A stretch of DNA of 64,000 nucleotides. Origin: Theocolax elegans (taxonomy: Eukaryota; Arthropoda; Insecta; Hymenoptera; Cerocephalidae). Position numbers and translations under genes: made by a program. A model generated the notes under the pieces. It worked only from the letters and a program-made list of their open reading frames with translations, searched no databases and was not told the DNA's origin. The DNA lies in assembly GCA_026168455.1 (NCBI GenBank), contig CM047425.1, positions 47,068,362 to 47,132,361 of the forward strand. The letters are read 5' to 3'. Positions 8,478 to 21,065 of this stretch are shown here, piece after piece. Positions within the stretch are counted from its first letter, which is position 1, and every line of letters starts with the position of its first letter.

Positions 8478-11400
8478 AGAGAGAGAGAGAATGAGAGAGA
8501 GAGAGAATGAGTGAGAGAGAGAGCGAATGAGAGAGAGAGAGAGCGAATGAGAGAGAGAGAATGAGATAGAGAGAATGAGAGATAGAGACAGAGCGAGTAA
8601 GAAAGAGGGAGAGTGAAGGAGTGCGAGAGTGAGAATGAGTAAGAATGAGAGTCTGTGTGAGGGAGAGAGAGAGAATGAGAGATAGAGAGTGAGAGTTAGA
8701 GAGAATGAGAGATAGAGAGAATGAAAGATAGAGAGTGAGAGTTAGATAGAATGAGAGATAGAGGGAGAGAAAAAGAAATATAGACAGAGAGAATGAGAGA
8801 GAGAGTGAGAGAGAGAGAGAGAATGAGAGAGAGAGTGAGAGAGAGAGTGAGAGAGAGAGAGAATGAGAGAGAGAGAATGAGAGAGAGAGAGAGAGAATGA
8901 GAGATAAGGAGAATTAGATATAGGGAGAATGAGAGATAGAGAGAATAGGAGATAGAGAGTGAGAGTTAGGGAGTATGAGAGATAGATAGAATGAGAGAGA
9001 GAAAGAGAAATAGAGAGAGTGAGAAAGAGAAATAGAGAAAGAGAGAGAGAATGAAAGAGAGAGAATGAGAGAGAGAGAGAGAGTGAGAGAGACAGAATGA
9101 GAGATAGGGAGAATGAGAGATAGAGAGAATGAGAGATACAGAGAATGAGAGATACAGAGAATGAGAGAGAAAGAGAAATAGAGAGAGAGAAAGAGAAATA
9201 GAGAAAGAGAGTGAGAGAGAGAATGAGAGAGAGAGAGAGAGTGAGAGAGAGAGAGAATGAGAGAGAGAGTGAGAGTGAGAATGAGAGACATAGAGAATGA
9301 GATATAGAGAGAATGAAAGATAGAGAGAATGAGAGATAGGGAGAATGAGAGATAGGGAGAATGAGAGATAGAGAGAATGAAAGATAGAGAAAGAGTGAGA
9401 GAGAATGAGAATTAGAGAGAGAATGAGAGAGAGAGAATGAGTAGTAGAGAGAGAATGAGAAGTAGAGAGAGAATGAGAGATAGAGAGAATGAGAGATAGA
9501 GGGTATGAGACATAGAGACAGAGAACCAGAGGTACAGAGCGAGTAAGAATGAGGGAGAGTGAAGGGGTGCGGGAGTAACAGTGAGTAAAAATGAGGGACT
9601 GTGTGAGGGAGAGAGAGAATGAGAGATAGAGAGAATGAGAGATAGAGAAAGGGAGTGACAGAGAATATGAGAAGTAGAGAGAGAATAAGAGATAGAGAAA
9701 GAGAGTGAGGTAGAATGAGAAGTAGAGAGAGAATGAGAGATAGAGACAGAGAACGAGAGGTACAGAGCGAGTAAGAATGAGGGAGAGTGAAGGTGTGCGA
9801 GAGTGAGAATGAGTAAGAATGAGGGACTGTGTGTGGGAGAGAGAAATAATGAGAGATAGAGAGAATGAGAGATGGAGAGATAGAGAAACAGAGTGAGAGA
9901 GAATGAGAGAAAGAGAATGAGAGAGAGAGAGAGAGAGAGAATGAGAGAGAGAGAGAATGAGTGAGAGAGGCAGAGAAAGAGAGGTCCAGAGTGAGTAAGA
10001 ATAAAGGAGAGTGAAGGAGTGCGAGAGTAAGAGTGAGTAAGAATGAGGGACTGTGTGAGGGAGAGAGAAATAATGAGAGATAGAGAGAATGAGAGATGGA
10101 GAGATAGAGAAACAGAGTGAGAGAGAATGAGAGAAAGAGAATGAGAGAGAGAGAGAGAGAGAGAATGAGAGAGAGAGAGAATGAGTGAGAGAGAGAGCGA
10201 ATGAGAGAGAGAGAGAGCGAATGAGAGAGAGAGAATGAGATAGAGAGAATGAGAGATAGAGACAGAGCGAGTAAGAAAGAGGGAGAGTGAAGGAGTGCGA
10301 GAGTGAGAATGAGTAAGAATGAGAGTCTGTGTGAGGGAGAGAGAGAGAATGAGAGATAGAGAGTGAGAGTTAGAGAGAATGAGAGATAGAGAGAATGAAA
10401 GATAGAGAGTGAGAGTTAGATAGAATGAGAGATAGAGGGAGAGAAAAAGAAATATAGACAGAGAGAATGAGAGAGAGAGTGAGAGAGAGAGAGAGAATGA
10501 GAGAGAGAGTGAGAGAGAGAGTGAGAGAGAGAGAGAATGAGAGAGAGAGAATGAGAGAGAGAGAGAGAGAATGAGAGATAAGGAGAATTAGATATAGGGA
10601 GAATGAGAGATAGAGAGAATAGGAGATAGAGAGTGAGAGTTAGGGAGTATGAGAGATAGATAGAATGAGAGAGAGAAAGAGAAATAGAGAGAGTGAGAAA
10701 GAGAAATAGAGAAAGAGAGAGAGAATGAAAGAGAGAGAATGAGAGAGAGAGAGAGAGAGTGAGAGAGACAGAATGAGAGATAGGGAGAATGAGAGATAGA
10801 GAGAATGAGAGATACAGAGAATGAGAGATACAGAGAATGAGAGAGAAAGAGAAATAGAGAGAGAGAAAGAGAAATAGAGAAAGAGAGTGAGAGAGAGAAT
10901 GAGAGAGAGAGAGAGAGTGAGAGAGAGAGAGAATGAGAGAGAGAGTGAGAGTGAGAATGAGAGACATAGAGAATGAGATATAGAGAGAATGAAAGATAGA
11001 GAGAATGAGAGATAGGGAGAATGAGAGATAGGGAGAATGAGAGATAGAGAGAATGAAAGATAGAGAAAGAGAGTGAGAGAGAATGAGAATTAGAGAGAGA
11101 ATGAGAGAGAGAGAATGAGTAGTAGAGAGAGAATGAGAAGTAGAGAGAGAATGAGAGATAGAGAGAATGAGAGATAGAGGGTATGAGACATAGAGACAGA
11201 GAACGAGAGGTACAGAGCGAGTAAGAATGAGGGAGAGTGAAGGGGTGCGGGAGTAACAGTGAGTAAAAATGAGGGACTGTGTGAGGGAGAGAGAGAATGA
11301 GAGATGGAGAGAATGAGAGATAGAGAAAGGGAGTGACAGAGAATATGAGAAGTAGAGAGAGAATAAGAGATAGAGAAAGAGAGTGAGGTAGAATGAGAAG

Positions 11401-11920
11401 TAGAGAGAGAATGAGAGATAGAGACAGAGAACGAGAGGTACAGAGCGAGTAAGAATGAGGGAGAGTGAAGGTGTGCGAGAGTGAGAATGAGTAAGAATGA
11501 GAGTCTGTGTGAGGGAGAGAGAGAGAATGAGAGAGAGAATGAGAGATAGAGTGAATGAGAGATAGAGAGTGAGAGTTAGAGAGAATGAGAGATAGAGAGA
11601 ATGAGATATAGAGAGAATCAGAGAGAATGAGATATAGAGAGAATCAGAGAGAAAGAGAAATACAGAGAGAGAAAGAGAAATAGAGAGAGAGAAAGAGAAA
11701 TAGAGAAAGAGAGTGAGAGAGAGAGTGAGAGAGAGAGAGAATGAGAGAGAGAGAATGAGAGAGAGAGAGTGAGAGAGAGAATGAGAGAGAGAGAGTGAGA
11801 GAGAGAATGAGAGAGAGAGAATGAGAGAGAGTGAGAGAGAGAATGAGAGAGAGAATGAGAGAGAGAGAGTGAGAGAGAGAATGAGAGAGAGAGAATGAGA
11901 GAGTGAGAGAGTGAGAGAGA
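8478..11920. repeat. GA-rich degenerate satellite array, block 2, with about 1.67-kb tandem duplication
   Basis: Same GAGA/GAATGAGAGATAGAGA units. The stretch from about 8478 to 9830 recurs from about 10150 to 11510 with an offset near 1,674-1,678 bases. Shared rare words include GAGCGAGTAAGAAAGAGGG (8590 and 10267) and TAGAGGGTATGAGACATAG (9498 and 11176). The copy before 10150 also matches the left flank of element B, so the duplicated unit contained B's target. There is no gene here; the long CT-strand frames are Ser/Leu-rich composition only. Confidence 0.95.
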
Positions 11921-14069
11921 TTGATTGATAACTATATTTATTTGAGCCAAAGTTGATACAACCGGATGGCTCTAATCATACAAAATAGAACATACAAAAT
12001 AAATTTGACAACTATTCACACTAAAATAAAATTAAAATAAAAATAAAAAAAATAAAAATAAAAATAAAAATAATCTTCATCGCAAGCATTAGACATAAAA
12101 TCGGATAAATCGCTATCCATCCTCGAGGAGAAAGTTTTTATAACACATTTTAAAAATATTTACATTAGAACACTCTCTTATTCTAGATGGGATATTATCC
12201 CACGTTTCCATAGTTAAATAACTAAACGAAGATTTACACGCAAGAGTCTTAACATTAGGTAGGTTAAAAACAGTATTTACTCGTTTGGATCTACGCAATT
12301 CATTGTCAACAAAAGCCAGCTTATCAAATAAATATTGAGGTGTTTGGGTGGCCAACAATTTATACATAAAATGACCAAGGAAATATTTCCGTCGAACATT
12401 TAATGGAAGCCAGTTTAGCTGATCATAGAAAGGCTGCAATGCTACCTCGCGTTTTAGATGGAAAATGAATCTGACAACGGTATTACACATGCGTTGAACT
12501 TTAGTATTAAGATAAGATGGAAGATCTAAAAATACGAGACAAGCATAGTCAAAGTGAGGAATAATTAACGCATTAGCCAGCAAAATTCGAGCACGCACAG
12601 GGAGATAACTGCCTTTGTAACGTAAACGATACAGCGCTCCATATATACTAGTAGAGATTTTCGCTATATGTGCATTCCACGATAGATCACTAGACAAAAT
12701 AACGCCCAAGGACTTAACCCTAGTGGACAAAGGTACACATATATCACCTACTATAACAGGTGGTATATTGACATTCTTCAATCTCAGCATCATTTGCGTG
12801 GAAGCAAACAAAATGGCTTCAGTTTTTCCGACGTTTAATTTTAATCCATTTTCTTGAGTCCAAGCAATAATAGAAGCTATATCCTCATTCAATTTTGCAA
12901 ATGTGTAGACTAGATCAGATGGTTTGCATTGGATATAGATCTTAAGATCATCAGCAAAGAGCATATGCTTCGTAAACTTGATGACACGAGCAATGAAATT
13001 TATATAAATAAGGAATATAATAGGTCCAGGTGTGGAGCCTTGTGGCACACCAGAAGTAACGGGTAGAAAACGAGATGCTCTCTTATCCAATCCAAGTGTA
13101 GCTTGCACACGACCTGACAAGTAAGAATGAATCCATACAATAGATTTCGATGAAAAATTCAATTCGACCAGCCTAGATAATAAAATAACATGATCTATCG
13201 TATCAAATGCACGAGACATATCAAAGAGCACCATAATGGTGACCAGACCATTTTCAAACCCATAACGTATATCGTCAGTGACTTTTAGTAAGTCAGTCTG
13301 AGTACTGAACCCACTTCTATATGCTGATTGATAGGGTGAAAGTTTAAAGGTAGATTCCAGATAATTCACTAATTGTTTGGTGATGAGAGAATCAAAAACC
13401 TTAGCTAAATGAGGAAGATGAGCAATCGGACGAGTATCGGCTGGAGAACGTGGAGAACTACGCTTACTAAGCGGAAGAATAACGGATTTTTTCCAACCAT
13501 CAGGGTATTGACATTGATCAATTGACTTATTAAATAAATCAGTAAGAAAAGGAGCAATATCATGAATAATGTCTTTAAAATAATTAAGAGATAAACCATC
13601 ATTACTACGACTTCTCGACTTCGTTAGACAAATTTTCATAGTCTTAATAACTTCATTAACATCCACATGGCTAAAAGAGAAGGAGCTAACATCATCATTA
13701 CGAACTAAATCAACAATATCCTGTAATTTATTCAAAGAGCAAGGCGGATGACAACAAGCAATGTTTGAATAATAATCATTTAAAATATTCACATCAAAAA
13801 ACTGCAACGGGGATTCAAGACTTCCTCTTAACAATCCATGGGTACGCAAGATGCCCCAACACTTAGTAGAATCAGGCAAATTAGAGAAAGAGTCAATAAG
13901 ATATCTACTGCGAGTTTCTTTAATCAGTCTTTTTATGGATTTTCGAAGTGTTTTATACTGAGAGAGCAACGCACCATCATGCAGTCGTCTCGCACGTCTA
14001 TACAAACGATCACGATCTCTACATTTACGTCTCAGATCCTCAGTGAACCACGGAGCTGGCCTCCTTCTC
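11921..14069 (-). mobile_element. Non-LTR retrotransposon C, 5'-truncated
   Basis: About 2.15 kb. The 3' end on the sense strand reads ATCAATC then TCTCTCAC. The 5' end breaks inside the linker before the RT at 14069 and joins directly to GA-rich satellite, as expected for abortive target-primed reverse transcription. The 3' UTR (12112-11921) is A+T-rich with an (AAAAAT)-like tract around 12020-12070. Its RT is more like E than like B or D. Confidence 0.9.
12113..14069 (-). pseudogene. Element C ORF2 fragment: reverse transcriptase and C-terminus
   Basis: About 650 codons are kept. They cover the pre-RT linker (APWFTEDLRRKCRDRDRLYR), then RT motifs DTRPIAHLPHLAKVFD, SGFSTQTDLLK, LFDMSRAFDTIDH, TSGVPQGSTPGPIIF and FADDLKIYIQ (FADD at 12957-12946), and the C-terminal block ending before the stop at 12113. 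The endonuclease and ORF1 are absent through 5' truncation. The open frame continues past 14069 into satellite up to 16231, giving an apparent 1,372-residue product whose N-terminal half is only Ser/Leu/His repeats. I regard that fusion as accidental. The retained RT has no visible stop, so the insertion is recent. Confidence 0.9.
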
Positions 14070-16782
14070 AGAGAGAGAATGAGAGATAGGGAGAATGAGA
14101 GACAGAGAGAATGGGAGATAGAGAGAATGAGAGAGAGAGTGAGAGAGAGAGAGAATGAGAGATAGGGAGAATGAGAGATAGAGAGAATGGGAGATAGAGA
14201 GAGTGAGAGATAGAGAGAATGAGAGATAGAGATAATGAGAGATAGAGAGAATAAGAGATAGAGGGTATGAGACATAGAGACAGAGAACGAGAGGTACATA
14301 GCGAGTAAGAATGAGGGAGAGTGAAGGAGTGCGAGAGTAAGAGTGAGTAAGAATGAGGGACTGTGTGAGGGAGAGAGAGAATGAGAGATAGAGAGAATCA
14401 GAGATGGAGAGAATGAGAGATAGAGAAAGAGAGTGAGAGAGAATGAGACATAGAGAAAGAGAGTGAGAGAGAATGAGAAGTAGAGAGAGAATGAGAGATA
14501 GAGAAAGAGAGTGAGATGTACAGAGCGAGTAAGAATGAGGGAGAGTGAAGGAGTGCGAGAGTGAGAATGAGTAAGAATGAGAGTCTGTGTGAGGGAGAGA
14601 GAGAGAGAATGAGAGAGAGAATGAGAGATAGAGAGAATGAGAGATAGAGAGAATGAGAGATAGAGAGTGAGAGTTAGAGAGAATGAGAGATAGAGAGAAT
14701 AAGAGATAGAGAGAATCAGAGAGAAAGAGAAATAGAGAGAGAGAAAGAGAAATAGAGAGAGAGAAAGAGAAATAGAGAGAGAGAAAGAGAAATAGAGAAA
14801 GAGAGTGAGAGAGAGAATGAGAGAGAGAGTGAGAGAGGGAGAGAAAGAGAAATAGAGAAAGAGAGTGAGAGAGAGAATGAGAGAGAGAATGAGAGATAGG
14901 GAGAATGAGAGATAGGGAGAATTAGAGATAGAGAGAATGGGAGAGAAAGAGAAATAGAGAGAGAGAAAGAGAAATAGAGAGAGAGAGAAAGAGAAATAGA
15001 GAAAGAGAGAGAGAGTGAGAGAGAGAATAGGAGAGAGAGAGTGAGAGAGAGAGAATGAGAGATAGGGAGAATGAGAGATAAAGAGAAACAGAGAGAAAGA
15101 GAAATAGAGAGAGAGAAAAAGAAATAGAGAGAGAGAGAAAGAGAAATAGAGAAAGAGAGAGAGAATGAGAGAGAGAGAATGAGAGAGAGAGAGAGAGTGA
15201 GAGAGAGAATGAGAGATAGGGAGAATGAGAGATAGAGAGAATGAGAGATAGAGAAAGAGAGTGAGAGAGAATGAGAGTGAGAGAGAATGAGAGTGAGAGA
15301 GAATGAGAAGTAGAGAGAGAATGAGAGATGGAGAGAATGAGAAATAGAGGGTATGAGACATAGAGACAGAGAACGAGAGGTACAGAGCGAGTAAGAATGA
15401 GGGAGAGTGAAGGAGTGCGAGAGTAAGAGTGAGTAAGAATGAGGGACTGTGTGAGAGATAGAGAGAATGAGAGATAGAGAGAATGAGAGAGAGAATGAGA
15501 TAGAGAGAATGAGAGAGAGAATGAGAGATAGGGAGAATTAGAGATAGAGAGAATAAGAGATAGAGAGAATAAGAGATAGAGAGAATCAGAGAGAAAGAGA
15601 AATAGAGAGAGAGAAAGAGAAATAGAGAGAGAGAAAGAGAAATAGAGAGAGAGAAAGAGAAATAGAGAAAGAGAGTGAGAGAGAGAATGAGAGAGAGAGT
15701 GAGAGAGGGAGAGAAAGAGAAATAGAGAAAGAGAGTGAGAGAGAGAATGAGAGAGAGAATGAGAGATAGGGAGAATGAGAGATAGGGAGAATTAGAGATA
15801 GAGAGAATGGGAGAGAAAGAGAAATAGAGAGAGAGAAAGAGAAATAGAGAGAGAGAGAAAGAGAAATAGAGAAAGAGAGAGAGAGTGAGAGAGAGAATAG
15901 GAGAGAGGAGAGTGAGAGAGAGAGAATGAGAGATAGGGAGAATGAGAGATAAAGAGAAACAGAGAGAAAGAGAAATAGAGAGAGAGAAGAGAGAGAGAGA
16001 GAGAGAAAGAGAAATAGAGAAAGAGAGAGAGAATGAGAGAGAGAAAATAAGAGAGAGAGAGTGAGAGAGAGAGAGAATGAGAGATAGGGAGAATGAGAGA
16101 TAGAGAGAATGAGAGATAGAGAAAGAGAGTGAGAGAGAATGAGAGTGAGAGAGAATGAGTAGTAGAGAGAGAATGAGAAGTAGAGAGAGAATGAGAGATG
16201 GAGAGAATGAGAAATAGAGGGTATGAGACATAGAGACAGAGAACGAGAGGTACAGAGCGAGTAAGAATGAGGGAGAGTGAAGGAGTGCGAGAGTAAGAGT
16301 GAGTAAGAATGAGGGACTGTGTGAGAGATAGAGAGAATGAGATATGGAGAGAATGAGAGATAGAGAAAGAGAGTGAGAGAGAATGAGAAGTAGAGAGAGA
16401 ATGAGAGATGGAGAGAATGAGAGATAGAGAAAGAGAGTGAGAGAGAATGAGAGATAGAGAAAGAGAGTGAGAGAGAATGAGAAGTAGAGAGAGAATGAGA
16501 GATAGAGAAAGAGAGTGAGAGAGAATCAGAAGTAGAGAGAGAATGAGAGAGAGAGAGAATGAGTAGTAGAGAGAGAATGAGAAGTAGAGAGAGAATGAGA
16601 GATAGAGAAAGAGAGTGAGAGAGAATGAGAAGTAGAGAGAGAATGAGAGATAGAGAAAGAGAGTGAGAGAGAATGAGAAGTAGAGAGAGAATGAGAAATA
16701 GAGAAAGAGAGGGAGAGAGAATGAGAAGTAGAGAGAGAATGAGAAATAGAGAAAGAGAGGGAGAGAGAATGAGAAGTAGAGA
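14070..16782. repeat. GA-rich degenerate satellite array, block 3
   Basis: Same units as blocks 1-2, richer in GAGAAAGAGAAATAGAGAGA segments. An internal duplication of about 0.86 kb is visible: the run with GAGAATCAGAGAGAAAGAG and later GGGAGAATTAGAGATAG occurs at about 14710-15100 and again at 15570-15960. The right part (16380-16780) is built from GAATGAGAAGTAGAGAGAGAATGAGAGATAGAGAAAGAGAGTGA units. Confidence 0.95.
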
Positions 16783-19462
16783 TTGATTGATTGATTGACA
16801 AACTTATTGGGCTACGGGGGCCAGCCCCCAAAGTAGCACATAATACATTGATAATCATTACATTTAGTTAGCTTAAAATAAAACAATTGGCAATTTACAT
16901 ATTCACAGCCAAGGGACGCAAAACACATTTGTTTGATTGTTAGCCTCTCTCTTTAACACGGTTAGCAATAATTAATACGATGAGAGAATCGGCGCAGGCG
17001 TATAACAAGGTTAATCAATAAAATCGGTATCACAAGTTCAGACATTAATTAATTAATTACAACTATAGATAATAGATAATAATAATTATAATTACAACAG
17101 TAGATAGCGCAAAACAGGGCAGTATAACGAGTTGATACACGGAGAGAAAAATCTTGCGTTTTTTCCATGAAACTGACATAGAAAAAAAGCCTGTGTTTGT
17201 ACATGCTTATTCCATGACAGTACATAATAGAAATATCACATCACAATACAGACTTTATTCTATTGCCTTCATGCCTTAAAAGCAACGGGCCACGCTTTAA
17301 TCGCATGAAGGTACGTCATGGTAAAATTACAAGCGGCCCATCGGAAAATCCTATGTGCCTCATACGGCAATCCAAAGAGTGCCAAGCGGCTCATAGAAAG
17401 ATCCCGTGAGCTTAATATAAACTATAAAAAGTAAAATATGTTTATTGCGGATGCCCACAGTAAATTTTTCAACATATAATTAATTAACTAATTAAGTGTT
17501 ATATATATATACATGTATAATACTTAATTAATTAATTAATTAAATGATGAAAAAAAAAATTTACACATATATAAAATACGTGCATAAATATAATATTATG
17601 TATTATATTATAATGTCGCTTTGAGGACTTGAGGAGTAAGACGTCACGTGACTTTTTCGCAGGAACCAGGGAAATTGGACATATAATAAGATTTATTTCA
17701 GGCAAGTTTATACATTACTGATATGTGCATAAATATCGTCTTGGTTAATTTAATTACGATTACCAAGTTGGCAAGTACAAAATTTTATTATCATAACCTA
17801 AAAATAAAATTCCAATTTGTAAAATAGTATATAATCAGGATAAAAAAGTGAAGTACTTATTAATGTTAATGTTTTTCCAATTATCTCATAAGCTGTAAAC
17901 ATTTCATATAATTTATAGTAAACACGCAACATTGTTTGCTATTCTTATATCTGAAATTTTGTTGAATCCTTAGTTAACTGATTTTCTTTATTTGCTACCA
18001 AATTAGCTGTTAATATTCTCTGTAGAAATTTAAACTCCGTATAAGACGTTATTATGTTTAATTATATTTTCATGTAGTTAAATAGAAACTTTACATATAT
18101 AAGATAGCTTGCGTATAATCTCAATAGACTTTCCGGTGACTCCAGTATAGTGGATATAAATTAATAATTGTTTAAACATGGTGAAATTCAATGTAGAATT
18201 TTGTGCTCTTCCATTTACTAATAATTAGCGTCTAAAAATTGTTTACTCAATTATTATTAAAAAAATTATTATTTCTTACAAAATCAAAACGCTATGCCCT
18301 TGCTTTTATTTTAAGTTACCTGTGTGAATTTTTTTAGATTTTTAATTTAATATATTATTTATAATATTTATGTTGAAAGGCGTAGATTCGTGTAATTTTG
18401 ATCTCACATTTCGTTCAGGAAAATTCAGTCAAATTAAAAAAGTTTCATCACACACTCTTAAACCCAAAGAGTAAAAACTGAACCTTAAATGAGTAAGCTG
18501 TTACTACTCTTTACTACTGCTTTACTACTCTTTAAGTAACATTAAAAATCCCAAAACTACACCTTATAAACTAAATAATAACAACTAAAATTACACTTTA
18601 AACAATGCAAAATATAAAAATTACACTTTACAATAGCGTAAAAAGTAAAAAATGTCCTTTAAAGGAAGAAGAAAGTGCAACTATTGCTCTATTGAAAAGT
18701 ATAAACTAATATTATCAGAATGGACTTCCCAGTTATACGAGTTAATATCGTACTATTTATTTCCAAGCACTGGAGTTGTAGTGAATTTCACCATGTTTAA
18801 ACAATTATTAATTTATATCCACTATACTGGAGTCACCGGAAAGTCTATTGAGATTATACGCAAGCTATCTTATATATGTAAAGTTTCTATTTTACTACAT
18901 GAAAATATAATTAAATATAATAACGTCTTATACGGAGTTTAAATTTCTACATAGAATATTAACAGCTAATTTGGTAGCAAATAAAGAAAATCAGTTAACT
19001 AAGGATTCAACAAAATTTCAGATATAAGAATAGCAAACAATGTTGCGTGTTTACTATAAATTATATGAAATGTTTACAGCTTATGAGATAATTGGAAAAA
19101 CATTAACATTAATAAGTACTTCACTTTTTTATCCTGATTATATACTATTTTACAAATTGGAATTTTATTTTTAGGTTATGATAATAAAATTTTGTACTTG
19201 CCAACTTGGTAATCGTAATTAAATTAACCAAGACGATATTTATGCACATATCAGTAATGTATAAACTTGCCTGAAATAAATCTTATTATATGTCCAATTT
19301 CCCTGGTTCCTGCGAAAAAGTCACGTGACGTCTTACTCCTCAAGTCCTCAAAGCGACATTATAATATAATACATAATATTATATTTATGCACGTATTTTA
19401 TATATGTGTAAATTTTTTTTTTCATCATTTAATTAATTAATTAATTAAGTATTATACATGTA

Positions 19463-20668
19463 TATATATATAACACTTAATTAGTTAATTAATTATATGT
19501 TGAAAAATTTACTGTGGGCATCCGCAATAAACATATTTTACTTTTTATAGTTTATATTAAGCTCACGGGATCTTTCTATGAGCCGCTTGGCACTCTTTGG
19601 ATTGCCGTATGAGGCACATAGGATTTTCCTTAGTTATTCTAACCTCAAAAAGTGAATTTTTTCTAGTTTTTTTCAACACCAGCTGGGTTTACCGCTATTT
19701 AACTCAAAATCTATCAACTTTTACTATAAAACATTATATATAACATTCGTTGCTAACTATGTCTAGAATTTATCCTTCTGGGTTAGAATTTCTAATCTCA
19801 AGGTTAATGTTACATAAACTACATGTCAATATTCAACTTAAAAATAGTGTAAGTGCGCCACAATTGATTTTTTTAACCAAAAGTCTAAAAAAAGCTTGAA
19901 GCAATACCTTTCAAATGGTCTGTAGCATTTTTGGGGCCCTCAATTCTGTAAAAAGTTATGATAATTTAAAGAAACTTAGAATTTTTTAAAAAATTTATAT
20001 GGGAATTACCGTGTTAATTTTTGTGAATTTTATGTCTTTCTTTAAATTATCATAACTTTTTACAGAATTGAAGGCCCCAAAAATGCTACAGACCATTTGA
20101 AAGGTATTGCTTCAAGCTTTTTTTTAGACTTTTGGTTAAAAAAATCAATTGTGGCGCACCTACACTATTTTTAAGTTGAATATTGACATGTAGTTTATGT
20201 AACATTAACCTTGAGATTAGAAATTCTAACCCAGAAGGATAAATTCTAGACATAGTTAGAAACAAATGTTATATATAATGTTTTATAGTAAAAGTTGGTA
20301 GATTTTGAGTTAAATAGCGGTAAACCCAGCTGGTGTTGAAAAAAACTAGAAAAAATTCACTTTTTGAGGTTAGAATAACTTTTGAGCAAATAGATTCCAG
20401 TACCTAAAATATTTTTCTGTATTCTGAAAAACGTTTGCAATGTGTACCCAAAATTTGGTGCATTTTAAAATTTTGATCGGACCACTTCACGTGGAATACC
20501 CCATATATATAACACTTAATTAGTTAATTAATTATATGTTGAAAAATTTACTGTGGGCATCCGCAATAAACATATTTTACTTTTTCCAGTTTATATTAAG
20601 CTCACTGGATCTTTCTATGAGCCGCTTGGCACTCTTTGGATTGCCGCATGAGGCACATAGGATTTTCC
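19463..20668. repeat. 166-bp direct duplication flanking the nested palindromic MITE
   Basis: The block 19463-19629 (TATATATAACACTTAATTAGTTAATT... to GGCACATAGGATTTTCC) is repeated at 20503-20668 with a few substitutions (TTTTTATAG/TTTTTCCAG, CACGGG/CACTGG, CCGTATG/CCGCATG). The left arm of the big foldback has only one complement of it, so the duplication belongs to the nested insertion event or a later repair. It is far longer than a normal target duplication. Confidence 0.85.
19630..20502. mobile_element. Palindromic MITE, copy 1 (left arm shortened)
   Basis: A near-perfect palindrome centred about 20000. CAAAAATGCTACAGACCATTT on one side pairs with AAATGGTCTGTAGCATTTTTG on the other. The right end finishes GGACCACTTCACGTGGAATACCCC at 20502. 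The left arm starts at TTAGTTATTCTAACC and lacks about 116 bp of the terminal sequence, so it is a broken copy. A second, half-length copy lies at 58496-59008. No coding capacity. Confidence 0.85.
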
Positions 20669-21065
20669 GATGGGCCGCTTGTAATTTTACCATGACGTAC
20701 CTTCATGCGATTAAAGCGTGGCCCGTTGCTTTTAAGGCATGAAGGCAATAGAATAAAGTCTGTATTGTGATGCGATATTCCTATGCAGCATTGTCATGCT
20801 TTTAATATATGAAGGAACAGGATAATCACGTGAATTAACATGGAATAAATGCATGGATAGTTGGTCATAGAATAAACGCAAGATTTTTCTCTCCGTGTAC
20901 ATATGAGAGCACTAGCTCAGGCGCAAAGGGCAGTAGAGATCAAAATCAAGACAAGGCATGAGACCAGACGCAACGTACGCGTACAATAATGAGTGGCAAA
21001 ACACGAGCGGGTAGAATCATAAAATAAAATACTGATTGGAACCACCTAGTACATGCGTGCGCGGC

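Larger units (their letters stand above)
17138..20897. mobile_element. Large inverted-repeat (foldback) DNA element with TA target duplication
   Basis: Ends are CACGGAGAGAAAAATCTTGCG at 17138 and its complement ending at 20897, flanked by TA on both sides (17136-17137, 20898-20899), as for Tc1/mariner-type insertion. The arms extend about 1.05 kb: 17138-18195 pairs with 18780-20897 once the nested insertion and a 166-bp duplication are discounted. For example CTCCAGTATAGTGGATATAAATT near 18140 is complementary to 18815-18840. The loop (about 18200-18780) is A+T-rich. No transposase is recognisable; a 96-codon frame at 18652-18942 lies partly in the arm and is not convincing. Non-autonomous. 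Confidence 0.85.

Noticed and set aside
14070..16231. Continuous frame joining a Ser/Leu/His-rich chain to the RT of element C (1,372 residues)
   Set aside because: (CT)n-type DNA is stop-poor in every frame. The RT is 5'-truncated by retrotransposition and the satellite frame is accidental.
18652..18942. 96-codon frame with CNYC motif in the big foldback
   Set aside because: It lies across the arm/loop, has no recognisable family and no codon-conservation evidence.
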